Part shown: in pieces, positions 51,871 to 63,039 of the stretch | Numbering within the stretch: position 1 is the stretch's first letter | How the letters are laid out: the number at the start of each line of letters is the position of its first letter | Assembly: GCF_000328475.2 (NCBI RefSeq) | Contig: NC_026478.1 | Span: 1,984,001 to 2,048,000 of the forward strand | Direction of reading: 5' to 3' | DNA from: Mycosarcoma maydis | Taxonomy: Eukaryota > Basidiomycota > Ustilaginomycetes > Ustilaginales | Length of the DNA stretch: 64,000 nucleotides | Made by a program: the position numbers and the translations under genes | Notes under the pieces: model-generated | Told to the model about the DNA's origin: nothing | The model's database searches: none | What the model saw: only the letters and a program-made list of their open reading frames with translations

Positions 51871-54800
51871 ATGTCGGCCAGGTTGCGTCGGCCTCAGCCG
51901 GACAGAAGCCGCATCGTCAACTCGATGGGCCTGCCTCCGCGTGAACCTGTTCCGGAACCTGCCAGCCCCATTGCTCGGCCGGGTTTCCCGCGCTCGCGTA
52001 GAGACAGCGACGCTTCAGGTGCCAGGTATAGCGAGCGATCTTTAGGCAATAGGCGCACTGGCACCGACACCGACGCTTATGATGACCATCGACGCAGTAG
52101 GACATCGCGTCAGTACGATCCTGACTCACGGCAAGATGGGCGTCGAATCATCGAAAGCCATCGCAGAACAGAACCCCTCTCCCCTTCTCGTACACGTACC
52201 AACTCCACCCGCAGACCTGCACTTCCCAAATTTGACAACGATCGCGATCGTCCGGAGCTAGTCGACCTCGATGAAGAAGATGACGAGTTCGGACAAGAAC
52301 GACGCTCCGACCGCGGCGGTGCGGCACTTGCCAATCGTCGTCGACGCCAGCTGAGCGATCCCTATCGCCAATCCGATCCTGACGATGATTTCTCCACCGC
52401 CGAATATGACCAACGCCCTCCGAGAAGGTCCGTCTCGAACGGACATATTAGGGACGACTATCGCCGAAAACCCGGTGTCGGACGCTCCACCAGACCTAGC
52501 TCTTACGACACGCCCGAGGCCCGCCGAAATGACTTCGATCGATCTTCCGAACGTAACCTGGGTCGCTCCGCTTCCAAGTCTTGGTCCTCCCCCGGACGTG
52601 GCGGCGGTATGCTCAACCGTGTGCTCAGTCGAGCCTCGGGTGGCAGCCGCGACCGTTCAAGCGCTCCCCGCTTGCAGCCACCTTCATCTCGTCTCAATCG
52701 CTACAGCAACCGTCCTGCCTCTCATCGACGCGATGACGATGAAATGGAACTTGCTCGCATCGAAGAGGACGAAATGCTCCTTGCCATTCGCAAACGCCGC
52801 AGTGCTGCCAACCTTGCCGCCAGAGGTTACGACGAGTCCGATCCGCGCTGGTACAGAGATGATCGCGATCTGCACAGGCCCCGAGGAGGCGCACAGCCTG
52901 TCAGCCTCGAATCTACCGAAAACACGGTTCGAAGGAGCATGGATCGCGAGCGTCAGCGCACACTGGACGCCCTTGAACGATCCGATAGCCATCTCCCAAT
53001 GGTTTCTCGCACCGATGCTGTCGTTCGATCGCGATCTCAGTTCAGGCCACCGCCGCACTCTCAGTCGCAGTCGCGTCCCAAAGAGAACAATCCAACTCGC
53101 TCCACCTCCACCCCTCAAAAGTCTTCTCGCGAGGCTGCTTTGGCCGCCATCACCGGCGTTTCCACTGGCGCGCTTGCAGCCAACGCCATCAAGAAGCGTC
53201 ACCGCAAGCTCAGTGCGGCGGCTGAGGTCGATGAGCAGAGTGATAGCCAAACTTCGTCCGAGGATGAAGCTTTGCTTCATGATGCGGTCGAGCCCGCCGA
53301 TGTGCACGACGATGAGGCTGTCCCTATTATCGTCACCAAGTCTGCCAAGCCCCTTCAGGCCGGAAAAGCAACACCCGACCCTGTTTCTCCAATCGCCGCC
53401 AAGAAGCTCCCTGAATCTACGAGCGACGACGACGATGATTCAGACCAAAATGATTCCGACGACGAAAGCACCGAGCAGACCTCCGAGGGTTTCGAAACCA
53501 CTGCCAAGCCTGCGCCTGCCATCTCTCAGGCCGCCATTGCTTCCACAGCAGCTCCTGCCTCGCGTTCCACTTCCAAGCTCCTGGCCTCCAGTGGCAATGG
53601 ACGCACTGCACCCAAAGGCTACCTGAACCTCACCCACAAGGCTCCCTCGGCCACAATGACGGCTGCGCCTTTGACTACAAAGGCTACAGCCCGGTCGCGC
53701 CCTGAGCCGTCCGAGGATAGCAGCGAAGATGACGACGAGGAAGACGAGGATCAAGACCACGTCGATGCCACGCCAAAACGATCCCGAGCGACTCCTGCTG
53801 TCGCTATCGCTGCTTTGACTGGTGGAGCTGCTGCGGTCAGCGCTGACGCGCAGCAACGCAGAGCTGCCAAATTGCAGGCTGAGCAGCAGCACAAGGCTGC
53901 CCAAGCCGAGGCTCGCGCCGCTAAGGCGGATCGCGCAGCTGAGAAACGTAGAGCCAAACAAGAAGCTTCGGCCGCAGCCGCAGCCGCTGCTCTGGCGGCC
54001 AAGGAAGCCAAGCGAAACGAAAAGATCAAGAAGCGGGAGGCCAAACAGGCAGAGGCAGAACGCAAGCGCGACCAAGAGTCTCAAGCACGCGACCGCGCCA
54101 TTCGCGAAAAAGAGGAGGCCGAGGAGCACCGTCTGCTCGCCGCGCGCGAACACGAGCACGAGCGTGATCGGAAATCTAAAGCACGACAAGCAAGCCGTCG
54201 TCAACCACACGGTGCTGGCGGTCCTAAGAAGCGCAGCGGAGGCGTCGAATCGCTGACGCCTCAGCAGCGCCACTACCTGCTCAAAGCGCTCGTCATGCTT
54301 CAGATGCAAAGCGAGTGGTCCGAGCTTGAAAAGTTTGGTGCGCTCACCGAATACGGCTATCCTTTCTCGACCCAACGTTCCAAACTAACTCGCATCAAGA
54401 CTTTTGAGCGTGGCGAGGAAGCTGGCGATTATGCTGGTGCCGCTCGTGACCCTTATGCCAATGAGGATGCGATGCGTGACGCCGAAAACCTGCAAGAACC
54501 CCTCATTGTTCGCCACCTCTTCCACGTGCATTTACACACCTTCCCCGGTCTTGATCAAGCCTCCGAAAAGTACTGGCAGAAACGCATCCAGCCCTTCTTT
54601 GATGAAATGGCTGCCCGCAACTTTTCCAGTTCGATCGAACGAGGCGAGATCTCCAACCGTCGCTTGTACACTCTAGCAGCAACACAATACCTCGGCAGCT
54701 TTGTTTCTCGAGGGTTCGGTGTGCGCGGCGAAGGTGAGACACGTGGTCCCGGCGTCGGTGAGCCAGGCACCGAGAAGTGGGGCGTAGGCAAGAACTGGGG

Positions 54801-56790
54801 CAAGGGTACCGTCAAACGCGGCCTTGACCGGCCTGAACGGATCGATGACGACTTGATGGATCAGATCGACAACCTGTTTGACGGCGAAAGCGGTCGTCTA
54901 TGGCGAGCTGCAGGCAAAGAATGGTCCACGGTCCGACGCGATTGGTCTGCGTTCAAGGAGAGCATCATCGAAAGCGAGACCGGTCTTGAGGAAGCGATCT
55001 CGTATCTTGACATTAGCAACGTCAAAAACTTGCCGCCCCAGTACCGCAACTCGGTCGAATTTGTGCGCATCCAAGCCGCTTATGTCGCCCATTCTCTGTT
55101 TGTCACTGCGCCGAACGCAGACGACATCTTCAAGATGGTGAAGGGCATCCATGCACTGGCTCCATACTGGGGAGCCAAGCAGCTGCTCAAGTATGCCAAC
55201 GCTGAGACCATGATTTCGGGTATCCTCTCGCTGCTGCTGGCACGACCCGGTGGTGCCAAATCCCTGCTCCAGCGTATCTTTTCGTACGTCATCGGCAAAG
55301 AGGCTTCCTACATTCAAAAGGAGTTTGTGGTCCCTCTTCGCAAGGAGATCAACGACCCCGAGCTGAGCAAGAAGGTTGAGGACTACGTACGACGCGGAGA
55401 CCGAGTCGAGTCTCGCCGGATCCAGCGCGACGCCAAGAAGCGAGGCGAGGACGTTCTGACCACCATCTTGCTGTCGGCTCACGGAAAGCTGAGCAGAGAA
55501 GCCGAAGACCACGTGCTCGAGCTGCAACGCTGCTTTGCCCTCTCTCCCTATCGCGGCAATTTGAATCTCGCTTATCCCGAGACGACACCAGCCGGCGCCG
55601 ATCAGCCGCCCATGCCCTCGTGGGGAGCAAAGGGGTCCGATAATTCGCGTGCGCGCAAGTTTGCTCTGCTCAAGTTGCTGCTTCGAGAGTGTCTTAAGCG
55701 CCGCGACCGAGAGCAGGCGGTGGAGATTGCCAGCGGAAGTTTGATCCCTGCCATCATCAAGGACTCGCTCGCAACCGTGTTTTACCCTGCCATCCGTTCC
55801 ATTGCCAAAAACGCCAATCTCAGCGAACGCCTCGGCGATCTGCAAAAGCTCATTGACGACATGCTCGAGGTTCACAAGAGCGGCGATCGCAGCATCGAAG
55901 GATGGATCGCACTGGCAGCTCGTCACGAGCAGTCGCTCTACATGTTATTCCACGAATGTGCGCCCATTTCCAAACCGCTTTGGGACTGGTGTCAGCTAGG
56001 TCTCGACTACATGGCACTTTCTACCACGGATCCTGCTCACCCAGCTGACCGCCGTGCTCCTAATCTCGAAATTAACTTGGAAGAGCTCCTGCAGGACGCG
56101 CGGCTCTCGGGCTCAGAAGTGAAAAAGATCATCGCGGAAGCTGACAAGCTGGCGAGGTACTCCAAGTGGACCAAGGTGAGGTACGAGCTGGAAGCGCGCA
56201 GAAATTACTTGCTTGGCAAACCCGAGGCAGGGCATGTTGGTGGCGTTTCGGAGGTCGACATCACGGACGACAATATGCGACGCGAGTTCCGAAACATTGA
56301 CGCTATGATGGAGGATCTGATGGCGGATGCCGGCGAGACGCTCGACGACGGCAAGTGCGAAGATGGCGTGCGCGGTACGGAGAAGTACGATTTCCCCTGG
56401 GCATTCTTCGATGAAGTCGACCCACTTAACCAGCACCTGGCCGGCGAAGAGGAGGTTGGCCCATTGCGCGTGCCTAAGTTTGACGTGGGCTACGCTCCAC
56501 CGAGCCTGAAGTACATCCGCCGACTTCAGCCGCTCTTCTGCGAGCTGCTGGCTTCCAAGCTGCCAGATTGGCAGTCCGCAGACACGCTGGCTCCTCTCAA
56601 GTCGGAGGCTCGCGGCGGCAAGGGCGGCATTAGCTTGAAGCCCAGGAAGATCAAGATGGCTCAATTCCGTGATCCAGCGGGCGACCGTGATGGATCTTCA
56701 ACCTACCCGTCTGAGAGCAAGAGCGTGCTGAGTAATTCTTCCTCGCGTTTCAAGGGCCTCAAGGTGCCAAGGTTGTTCGGTCGCAAGTAA
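51871..56790 (+). CDS. Large PX-associated / DUF3818-type protein (Ypr097w-like)
   Basis: Single exon, 1639 residues, the largest single protein here. Residues 1-460 are Arg/Ser/Asp-rich and disordered. A Ser/Asp-rich acidic region lies at about 500-545 and again near 610-630. Residues about 660-780 form a long Ala/Lys/Glu/Arg helix, probably coiled coil. From about 795 a folded domain begins: LTPQQRHYLLKALVMLQMQSEWSELEKFG...EPLIVRHLFHVHLHTFPGL..., which I read as the PX-associated domain of fungal PX proteins. The following helical region (about 1030-1300, FVRIQAAYVAHSLFVTAPNADDIFKMVKGIHALAPYWGAKQLLKYANAETMISGILSLLLARPGGAKSLLQRIF) resembles the DUF3818 partner domain. I do not see a PX domain between them. 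A role in phosphoinositide-linked trafficking is inferred only. Confidence 0.6.
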   Translation: MSARLRRPQPDRSRIVNSMGLPPREPVPEPASPIARPGFPRSRRDSDASGARYSERSLGNRRTGTDTDAYDDHRRSRTSRQYDPDSRQDGRRIIESHRRTEPLSPSRTRTNSTRRPALPKFDNDRDRPELVDLDEEDDEFGQERRSDRGGAALANRRRRQLSDPYRQSDPDDDFSTAEYDQRPPRRSVSNGHIRDDYRRKPGVGRSTRPSSYDTPEARRNDFDRSSERNLGRSASKSWSSPGRGGGMLNRVLSRASGGSRDRSSAPRLQPPSSRLNRYSNRPASHRRDDDEMELARIEEDEMLLAIRKRRSAANLAARGYDESDPRWYRDDRDLHRPRGGAQPVSLESTENTVRRSMDRERQRTLDALERSDSHLPMVSRTDAVVRSRSQFRPPPHSQSQSRPKENNPTRSTSTPQKSSREAALAAITGVSTGALAANAIKKRHRKLSAAAEVDEQSDSQTSSEDEALLHDAVEPADVHDDEAVPIIVTKSAKPLQAGKATPDPVSPIAAKKLPESTSDDDDDSDQNDSDDESTEQTSEGFETTAKPAPAISQAAIASTAAPASRSTSKLLASSGNGRTAPKGYLNLTHKAPSATMTAAPLTTKATARSRPEPSEDSSEDDDEEDEDQDHVDATPKRSRATPAVAIAALTGGAAAVSADAQQRRAAKLQAEQQHKAAQAEARAAKADRAAEKRRAKQEASAAAAAAALAAKEAKRNEKIKKREAKQAEAERKRDQESQARDRAIREKEEAEEHRLLAAREHEHERDRKSKARQASRRQPHGAGGPKKRSGGVESLTPQQRHYLLKALVMLQMQSEWSELEKFGALTEYGYPFSTQRSKLTRIKTFERGEEAGDYAGAARDPYANEDAMRDAENLQEPLIVRHLFHVHLHTFPGLDQASEKYWQKRIQPFFDEMAARNFSSSIERGEISNRRLYTLAATQYLGSFVSRGFGVRGEGETRGPGVGEPGTEKWGVGKNWGKGTVKRGLDRPERIDDDLMDQIDNLFDGESGRLWRAAGKEWSTVRRDWSAFKESIIESETGLEEAISYLDISNVKNLPPQYRNSVEFVRIQAAYVAHSLFVTAPNADDIFKMVKGIHALAPYWGAKQLLKYANAETMISGILSLLLARPGGAKSLLQRIFSYVIGKEASYIQKEFVVPLRKEINDPELSKKVEDYVRRGDRVESRRIQRDAKKRGEDVLTTILLSAHGKLSREAEDHVLELQRCFALSPYRGNLNLAYPETTPAGADQPPMPSWGAKGSDNSRARKFALLKLLLRECLKRRDREQAVEIASGSLIPAIIKDSLATVFYPAIRSIAKNANLSERLGDLQKLIDDMLEVHKSGDRSIEGWIALAARHEQSLYMLFHECAPISKPLWDWCQLGLDYMALSTTDPAHPADRRAPNLEINLEELLQDARLSGSEVKKIIAEADKLARYSKWTKVRYELEARRNYLLGKPEAGHVGGVSEVDITDDNMRREFRNIDAMMEDLMADAGETLDDGKCEDGVRGTEKYDFPWAFFDEVDPLNQHLAGEEEVGPLRVPKFDVGYAPPSLKYIRRLQPLFCELLASKLPDWQSADTLAPLKSEARGGKGGISLKPRKIKMAQFRDPAGDRDGSSTYPSESKSVLSNSSSRFKGLKVPRLFGRK

Positions 56791-57584
56791 GCTCCGCACC
56801 TATGGCCGATCAACGCCGCGGCCTCGCCCGTCATTTTTTTAGTTGATTCACTCGTGGCTCACTTCACAATCCTTTGTTCTGTGTTTGTAATGTATCAAGT
56901 GTTGGCCGAGACGATGTTGTGTGATCTGCGCGTGGTGATAGCGGCAGTTGTGGGTCTCCACCAGCGACCGGTGCTGCTGCGGTGAAACGGATGTTGCTTT
57001 CGTGTTTGGTTTGCCCAAAGTCTTTCTAGAGGGCGAATCGTGGATGTGAATCGCAACTCACGACTCGTGACTCGTAACTCATATCAGGTGTGTGGCAGGT
57101 TTTTGTCGAATTCACGATTCACGATTGTGACCGCGTTCTCCCACAAACGAGGTGTGGCTGTGACGGGTCCAACGGTCGTTGGTGCCTAAGTCGACGTCTG
57201 ACCCTTTTCAGAGTCCAGTCGTGAGTCGTGAGTTCCGATCCTGTAGGCAATTCCAGAGATCTGATTGATCGCTGTTATCCAGTGAAGCCAATCAATCACG
57301 AGTCATGAATGAATCACGAATGCCTAAGAGGCGCTCAGCTCAATCTTCGATGTGACTTGCGTCGGGTTTTGCGGAGACTTTGATTTCCCCGCACTTTCCA
57401 GAACGCAAGGTGCGGGAATAACAGTAGTTGGCGACGCTCAAGCTTCTCAAGTCGAAACAAGTCTTAGACATGATATAAAAGCGCACCAGTTGGACGCACC
57501 CTTTGGACAAGTAAACATCACTTCGCAGGCCCCTTCTCGAGAGACTTCTTCGGTACAGCCACCCAAGCGTTTAGCAGCTCAACC
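56791..57584. other. Intergenic region upstream of acyl-CoA dehydrogenase
   Basis: No gene. Dense in heptamer relatives: GAATTCACGATTCACGATT at about 57110-57127, CGTGAGTCGTGAG at 57220-57232, CACGAGTCATGAATGAATCACGAATG near 57297-57322. A TATA box lies at 57474-57480. Confidence 0.55.
57474..57480 (+). promoter_or_regulatory. TATA box of the acyl-CoA dehydrogenase gene
   Basis: TATAAAA, 105 bases before the ATG, a distance consistent with a short leader. Confidence 0.5.
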
Positions 57585-59146
57585 ATGATCACGCCAAGGT
57601 CGATTAACATTGTCCTCAGGGAGATGCCTCGCGCAACGCGAAGCGTCTCAACGCTGGTGACGTCTGTCTGCCGTGCAAGTGTCTCGCCAGTCAGAACCAT
57701 TGCAGCGAGGTCCGCAGCAGACACCATGACGAACAGTACAAGAGGTTTTGCTTCATCAAGCACCAACAGGCGCGCAGCCGTGGAGTTCACAGGCATGTCC
57801 GAACAAGGCCTTTCCGAGTCGCAAGTCGAGGTAAGACGTGCGATCCAAAGCATCTGCTCACAGTTCGACAACGATTACTGGAGGCACAAAGACCAAGCAG
57901 CCGAGTATCCACACGAGCTCTACGATGCACTCTCAGAAGGACGTTGGATCGGTATCTGCATGCCAGAATCGCTCGGTGGTGCAGGGCTTGGCATCTCGGA
58001 AGCTACCGTGATGCTCCAAACCATCGCCGAATCTGGCGGAGCCGTTGCTGGTGCCCAATCTATCCACGCTAACATTTACCCCTTGATGCCAATCATCGAG
58101 TTTGCTTCGCCCAAACAGCATGCTGACTGGTTGCCCAAGATGATCGATGGTCGCATCCGATCTTGCTTTGGTATTACTGAGCCCTCTACTGGCTCGGAAA
58201 CGCTCAAGCTCAAGACGAAAGCAGTGAAAAAGGGCGACAAATACGTGATCAACGGCAGCAAGATCTGGACGTCTTCGGCCCAGGTAGCTTCCCACGTGGT
58301 ACTGTTAGCACGAACGTCGGAGCCAGAGTCTGGATCTCGATCCTCCGGTCTGAGCCTCTTTTTCGCGCCTTTGCGAAACATGCCCAATAACCCACGCAAT
58401 GCAGGCAAGGCGAAACTTGCCAAGGGCGTCGAGATGAGGAAAATTGCCAAAATGGGTGGAAACATGGTGGATGCAAACGAGGTGTGGTTCGACGATTTCG
58501 AGGTGCCGGTGGACTGCCTGATTGGCGAAGAGGGCAAAGGGTTCAAGTACGTCCTGCATGGTATGAATGCTGAACGGTGCCTGTTGGCGGGCGAAGCGTT
58601 GGGAACAGGATATGCGGCACTGACGAAAGCGGTCAAGTATGCAGGTGATAGGGTAGTCTTCGGTCGACCTATCGGTGCGATGCAGGCGATCCAACACCCA
58701 TTGGCGAAAAGCTGGGCTCAGTTAGAAGCAGCAAAGCATCTCACATACGCTGCAGCGAGGATGTACGACGACAGAGCGACAGATTCAGGAGCGCAGGCAA
58801 ATGCAGCCAAGTACATGGCGGCAGAAGCTGGATTCAAAGCTTGCGAGACGGCTGTCATGACCCTGGGCGGGATGGGCTATGCCGTCGAGTACGGTGTGGA
58901 AAGGCTCTTCCGTGAAGTTTTGGTGCCTCGACTCGCACCGGTTAGGTAAGTTTATTCGCGACTCGACCTTTTTACCTCATATGCGCACGGTGAAAGATGC
59001 ATTCCTGATTAGCGATACTCACGACTGACATGATTTTTTTCGATTCATTCACGATTCTTTGTTCGATCTGTTCTGTGACTGACAGCCGTGAGATGGTGCT
59101 CAACTACCTAGGACAGCACGTTCTCGGACTTCCAAAGTCGTACTAG
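57585..59146 (+). CDS. Acyl-CoA dehydrogenase, mitochondrial
   Basis: FAD-dependent alpha-beta dehydrogenation of an acyl-CoA; substrate chain length is not determined. Two exons, 57585-58945 and 59086-59146, joined across a 140-base GT-AG intron (donor G|GTAAGT, branch-like CTGAC, acceptor CTGACAG). The join restores the conserved end ...RLAPVS|REMVLNYLGQHVLGLPKSY. Product 473 residues. The N-terminal 60 residues are Arg/Ser/Thr-rich and resemble a mitochondrial presequence. The fold has CFGITEPSTGSET, then MGGNMVDANEVWFDDFEVP, and the catalytic-base region GGMGYAVEYGVER with the Glu at about 435, where the family base sits. The C-terminal SY is not a peroxisomal signal. Confidence 0.93.
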
Positions 59147-59953
59147 TCCCGCAATTCACCGGTCCCACCTTTCTCTCCCTTTCATGTAGTTACTTCCTAT
59201 GTAACCCATCTCTAAGCAACGCAGCTCGAAATCCGATGTGCGGGACGAAGGACCCCTTGACCCCGTGTGTTTTACGGCTGTCACCCATGAAGCATTCTGT
59301 GATTGTTTGATGCCGGTGGGGATCTCCCCTGTTGTAGATACTGTACGGGAGATGGGGCCTTTAGAGACAAATCTGAATTCGTGATTGGTCCAAGCGCGTG
59401 TCCTTGCACGATTCTTAGTTGGTGAGCTGCAGGTGAGCTGTCAAACTAACTCACACTTTCGCACTAAACTGAAAATGGCAAACAAAAAGCATTCGCGATT
59501 TACATTCCAACCTGACCTTGCACAATCAACAATCAACGGGCCGAGCTTTCGACCCACCATCACATGTTGTCCTGTTCAAGCCAGCAAGCGCAGATCGCTG
59601 CCCGCTGAGCCGTTGGGCTAGAGTGGTCCGCTTCATGCAGACACGCTCCCTTCGTACACAATAAAGCCTCTGACTTACCCACAGACCCACTGGATCTTTA
59701 TGCACTGCCCTGATATCATCTACTCCACCAATAGCCAATGCCTCTCGACTGACTTGGTTGTTTTGAGCACAGAGCCGGCCTGACTTTATTGCCTTGTTCT
59801 TGTAACGCAAGATCACCATTCGCTTGGCTTTCCATGATCAATCAGGGTACATAAGTGGATCGGTCGCACCTCCTTTTTTTGTCTTCTTTCCCGTCTTCCA
59901 CGTCTCCTTCCAGCTCTCATTTTTCTCCCACCTTCATACCTGCTTCACAAACA
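59147..59953. other. Intergenic region upstream of hexosaminidase
   Basis: No gene is seen. A heptamer unit lies at 59378-59387. The last 100 bases are pyrimidine-rich leader. The frame continuous with the hexosaminidase upstream of 59954 has no ATG. Confidence 0.5.
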
Positions 59954-62020
59954 ATGTGGTGCGCTCGCACGGCCACTTTGTTGGCTTCGGCCTGCCTCGT
60001 TGGCGCTTTCTCTGCAAACGCCCTTTGGCCTCACCCAACCACCTACAAGTCAGGCAAAGACGACGCTTTTGTTCGCCTCTCTGGCGGCCTGCGCTTCCAG
60101 CTTGTTGATGGTACCGACCAGTCGCGCGTCCCCGCCGACCTTAGCCAGGCTGTCACGGCTGCTGCTACGTTGGCCAACACGATCGATCTGTGGGAGCTCG
60201 CCCCTGACCGAGGCGAGAGTCACCGTGACAGCGTCAACAAGGCTTCCCTGATTGCCAGCGTACAGATCAAGGTGCTGGAATTGATGCCTGACACAACTCC
60301 TTGCCCTTGTTTCACCAAGGCAGAAGAGGAGAGTGACGCAGCTTCTCGGCTCAGAGCGTTGCAGCAGCCCTTCCAGGGCAGACGCTCGGCAGTCGATGCG
60401 CCTCAGATGCAATTCAAGGAAGCAGTTGGTAACAACGCTACAGACGTCTGGAGCAACAAGTGCAGTATCGCAAATCACGCCATCAAGGAGTTGAGCTACA
60501 ACAGCTCGTCAAAGTCGCTCAACTTGGAGACGGACAAGAGCGCGCCTGCCGATCTGGGTGTCCTCGATGCCGAGATGTATCGACTCTCGATTCCGTCCAA
60601 CGGTGCCTCGATCGAGCTCACCTCTTACACGTCTCTCGGTGCTCTTCGCGGACTGCAGACTTTGCTGCAGCTCATCTATGCTCTCCCTCCTCAGCAGGGA
60701 GGGAAAGCTCAGAGCCAGCGTTACATTCGCAACGTGCCCATCACAATCGAAGATCGCCCAGCTTACCCTTACCGAGGTCTGATGCTCGACACTGCGCGCA
60801 ATTGGTTCGACATTGCTACCATTCACAAGCTCATCGACACCATGTCTTTTGTCAAGCTCAACCAGCTTCATTGGCACGCTACCGATACGCAGTCGTGGCC
60901 TTTGGCATTTAACGACGAGGATGGCTCTGATTTGAGCATCCTGTCCGAGAAGGGCTCGTACGGCTGGTTCAAGAGAGACAATGGAGAGGTGGTGAGGATG
61001 GTTTACACCGAAGATGACATCAAGGGCATCGTCGATTACGCCGCCGCAAAGGGTGTCAATGTCATTATCGAGACGGATATGCCCGCACACATGCTTTCGG
61101 GTGTTGAAGCCGTCGGCGCTGGAAGCCTGATGGCATGCCCCGATCAGCTCGACTGGATCGCAGTTTCTGCTGAACCTCCTTCGGGTCAGCTTCGACTGGT
61201 ATCCAACAGCTCTGCTCTTGACACCACCGATGTCAAGACGTTCAAGATCCCAGAGCCCATCAGCAAATTCGTCACCTCGCTTCTGCGCAAGACTTCTTCC
61301 CTTTCCAAGTCGTACTACGTCTCGTCGGGCGGAGACGAGCCCAACTTCCACTGCTGGAATTTGTCAAGCGAAGCTGCCATGGAACCGTACCTGCAACCCT
61401 TCATGTCTCTCGTTACCAACGTCACCTCGGCCGCCGGCAAGCGTGGGCTGGTGTGGGAAGAAATGGCGGTCAAGTTCCCCACGGTCGCCAAGACGCTGGC
61501 CAAGGGGTCGTTGGTCGAAATCTGGAATGATCCCAACAACTCGGCCATCGCGCTGAAAAACAACCCCGACGTCAGCATCGTTCTTGCTCCTTACACGTTC
61601 GCTTACCTCGACTGCGGCGGATCCAACTTCCTCGGCAACTACACAGGCAACAACTGGTGTCCATATGTCTCGTGGCAGCAGAGCTACTCTTTCGACCCGG
61701 CTGTCATTGTGGCTAATGCCACGGCTACGCTGAAGGCGGATGCCAAACAGACTCGAGAGAAATTCGTGGGTGGAGAATCCGCTGTTTGGACCGAGCAGAT
61801 CGACGCGACCAATCTGGATTCCAAAGTCTGGCCTAGAGCCGCTGCTGGTGCAGAGATCTGGTGGACCGGCGAGACGGTGGATGGCAAGAAGAGGGACAAG
61901 GTTGAAGCGCTGGCTAGGATGTTGGACCTGAGATGGAGGTTGGTCGCTTTGGGTGTGAAGGCCGAACCTTTGCAGCCGCAGTGGTGTGCCACTCGTCCTG
62001 GCATGTGCAACATGCATTGA
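59954..62020 (+). CDS. Secreted beta-N-acetylhexosaminidase, glycoside hydrolase family 20
   Basis: Releases terminal N-acetylglucosamine or N-acetylgalactosamine; in fungi it completes chitin breakdown to monomers and acts in wall turnover. Single exon, 688 residues from the first ATG. Signal peptide about 1-23 (MWCARTATLLASACLVGAFS). The N-terminal GH20b-type domain precedes the TIM barrel, which begins with IEDRPAYPYRGLMLDTARNWF, HKLIDTMSFVKLNQLHWHATDTQSWPL. The catalytic Asp-Glu pair is D461-E462 in SSGGDEPNFHCW. Later landmarks are VEIWNDP, YLDCGG and GGESAVWTEQID...WPRAAAGAEIWWT. Several N-glycosylation sequons are present. An insert in the barrel (about 390-430) contains Ser-rich sequence. 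Confidence 0.95.
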   Translation: MWCARTATLLASACLVGAFSANALWPHPTTYKSGKDDAFVRLSGGLRFQLVDGTDQSRVPADLSQAVTAAATLANTIDLWELAPDRGESHRDSVNKASLIASVQIKVLELMPDTTPCPCFTKAEEESDAASRLRALQQPFQGRRSAVDAPQMQFKEAVGNNATDVWSNKCSIANHAIKELSYNSSSKSLNLETDKSAPADLGVLDAEMYRLSIPSNGASIELTSYTSLGALRGLQTLLQLIYALPPQQGGKAQSQRYIRNVPITIEDRPAYPYRGLMLDTARNWFDIATIHKLIDTMSFVKLNQLHWHATDTQSWPLAFNDEDGSDLSILSEKGSYGWFKRDNGEVVRMVYTEDDIKGIVDYAAAKGVNVIIETDMPAHMLSGVEAVGAGSLMACPDQLDWIAVSAEPPSGQLRLVSNSSALDTTDVKTFKIPEPISKFVTSLLRKTSSLSKSYYVSSGGDEPNFHCWNLSSEAAMEPYLQPFMSLVTNVTSAAGKRGLVWEEMAVKFPTVAKTLAKGSLVEIWNDPNNSAIALKNNPDVSIVLAPYTFAYLDCGGSNFLGNYTGNNWCPYVSWQQSYSFDPAVIVANATATLKADAKQTREKFVGGESAVWTEQIDATNLDSKVWPRAAAGAEIWWTGETVDGKKRDKVEALARMLDLRWRLVALGVKAEPLQPQWCATRPGMCNMH

Positions 62021-63039
62021 CGACACAGCACTCGCCGTGGAAAGGCTTACATCCTCAGCCTTGAGCATCAGTCACGAGGGCGGTCATAGCCCATCTTGAT
62101 GGTTAGTTTTCGACTCACTTATGATGTTCTAAATTCATTCACGATTTGAGGTTTTTGTTTATTTTGCGAGTTTTGGCTAGAGTATGCAAGCCTGTCTGAA
62201 GAAACTCGTGTCGGTGAGAGTGTCACAGAGTTGGTTTGAATAGCAAAACGAGCTTGACAGACGGTGAACGGATGCGTGGTGTCGTGTGCTGCTTGTGACG
62301 TTTGTTTGATGGGCGTGCCCATTTGGTGGCTTCATCGCAGCCGCGCAGGATATGCTCTGTCCTGCCTTGGCGTTTGGGAAACAGTGGCGCACAACATAGC
62401 TTAGCATCAAGAGAGAAGCCCTTCACAACGCATAGGGACAACGTGGTGGATTTTCACACTGAGTCTGCAGTACCAGTCACACACATACACATACGAAACG
62501 TCGATTAGCACAGTTGGCATGCATCGAGAAGTGATTCGTGATTTCATTTCATTTCGTGACTGAGTCAAGGGGAAAAGGGTCGTCAGATGGGGATCTTGCG
62601 ATCGTGAGGTCTTGAAGTCTTGAGGTCTTGAAGTCTTGAGGAGCTTGGGCTCGGAGTGAGTCGTGCAGGCTATATACATGGTCTTGATCCTCGTGTTGTT
62701 GGTTTTTGGCTATCTACAGAGGTCGGGATCGGATTCTTGCGTCTTGTCAATGGAAGCATCCGTGCGTGTGCAAGCTGCGTCTTGGTTTGTCCGACGAGTC
62801 GGCTTGCGTCGATGCTTGATATGTTTTCTGGTATTCGCTACGTATACGGCAAGCGTCTTGCAGAAGAATCGGCCGTCTTAGCTGTGCAACGTATATACAC
62901 TGTATCTTGAAGCGGACGCATGAATCTATACACACAGAAGGCAACAAGGTCAGTAGCATCGTGTCTTTCATGAGACGTGTGACTCACAGTACAAGTACAA
63001 AGTGTGCGCTGTTGAAGCGCACACGCATGGTTCACTCGA
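62021..63039. other. Intergenic region downstream of hexosaminidase
   Basis: No gene is called. It holds heptamer units (62135-62144, 62533-62545) and an 8-bp tandem repeat (62609-62640). It is convergent: hexosaminidase ends on one side, the partial minus-strand gene on the other. Confidence 0.5.
62609..62640 (+). repeat. Four 8-bp units, alternating GTCTTGAA / GTCTTGAG
   Basis: The four units are in perfect register, equal to a 16-bp tandem duplication. Confidence 0.9.

Noticed and set aside
54898..55926. 342-residue minus-strand frame within the PX-associated gene
   Set aside because: Complementary to the conserved helical domain; shadow.
59855..59953. N-terminal extension of the hexosaminidase frame
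   Set aside because: No ATG; the signal peptide follows directly from the ATG at 59954.
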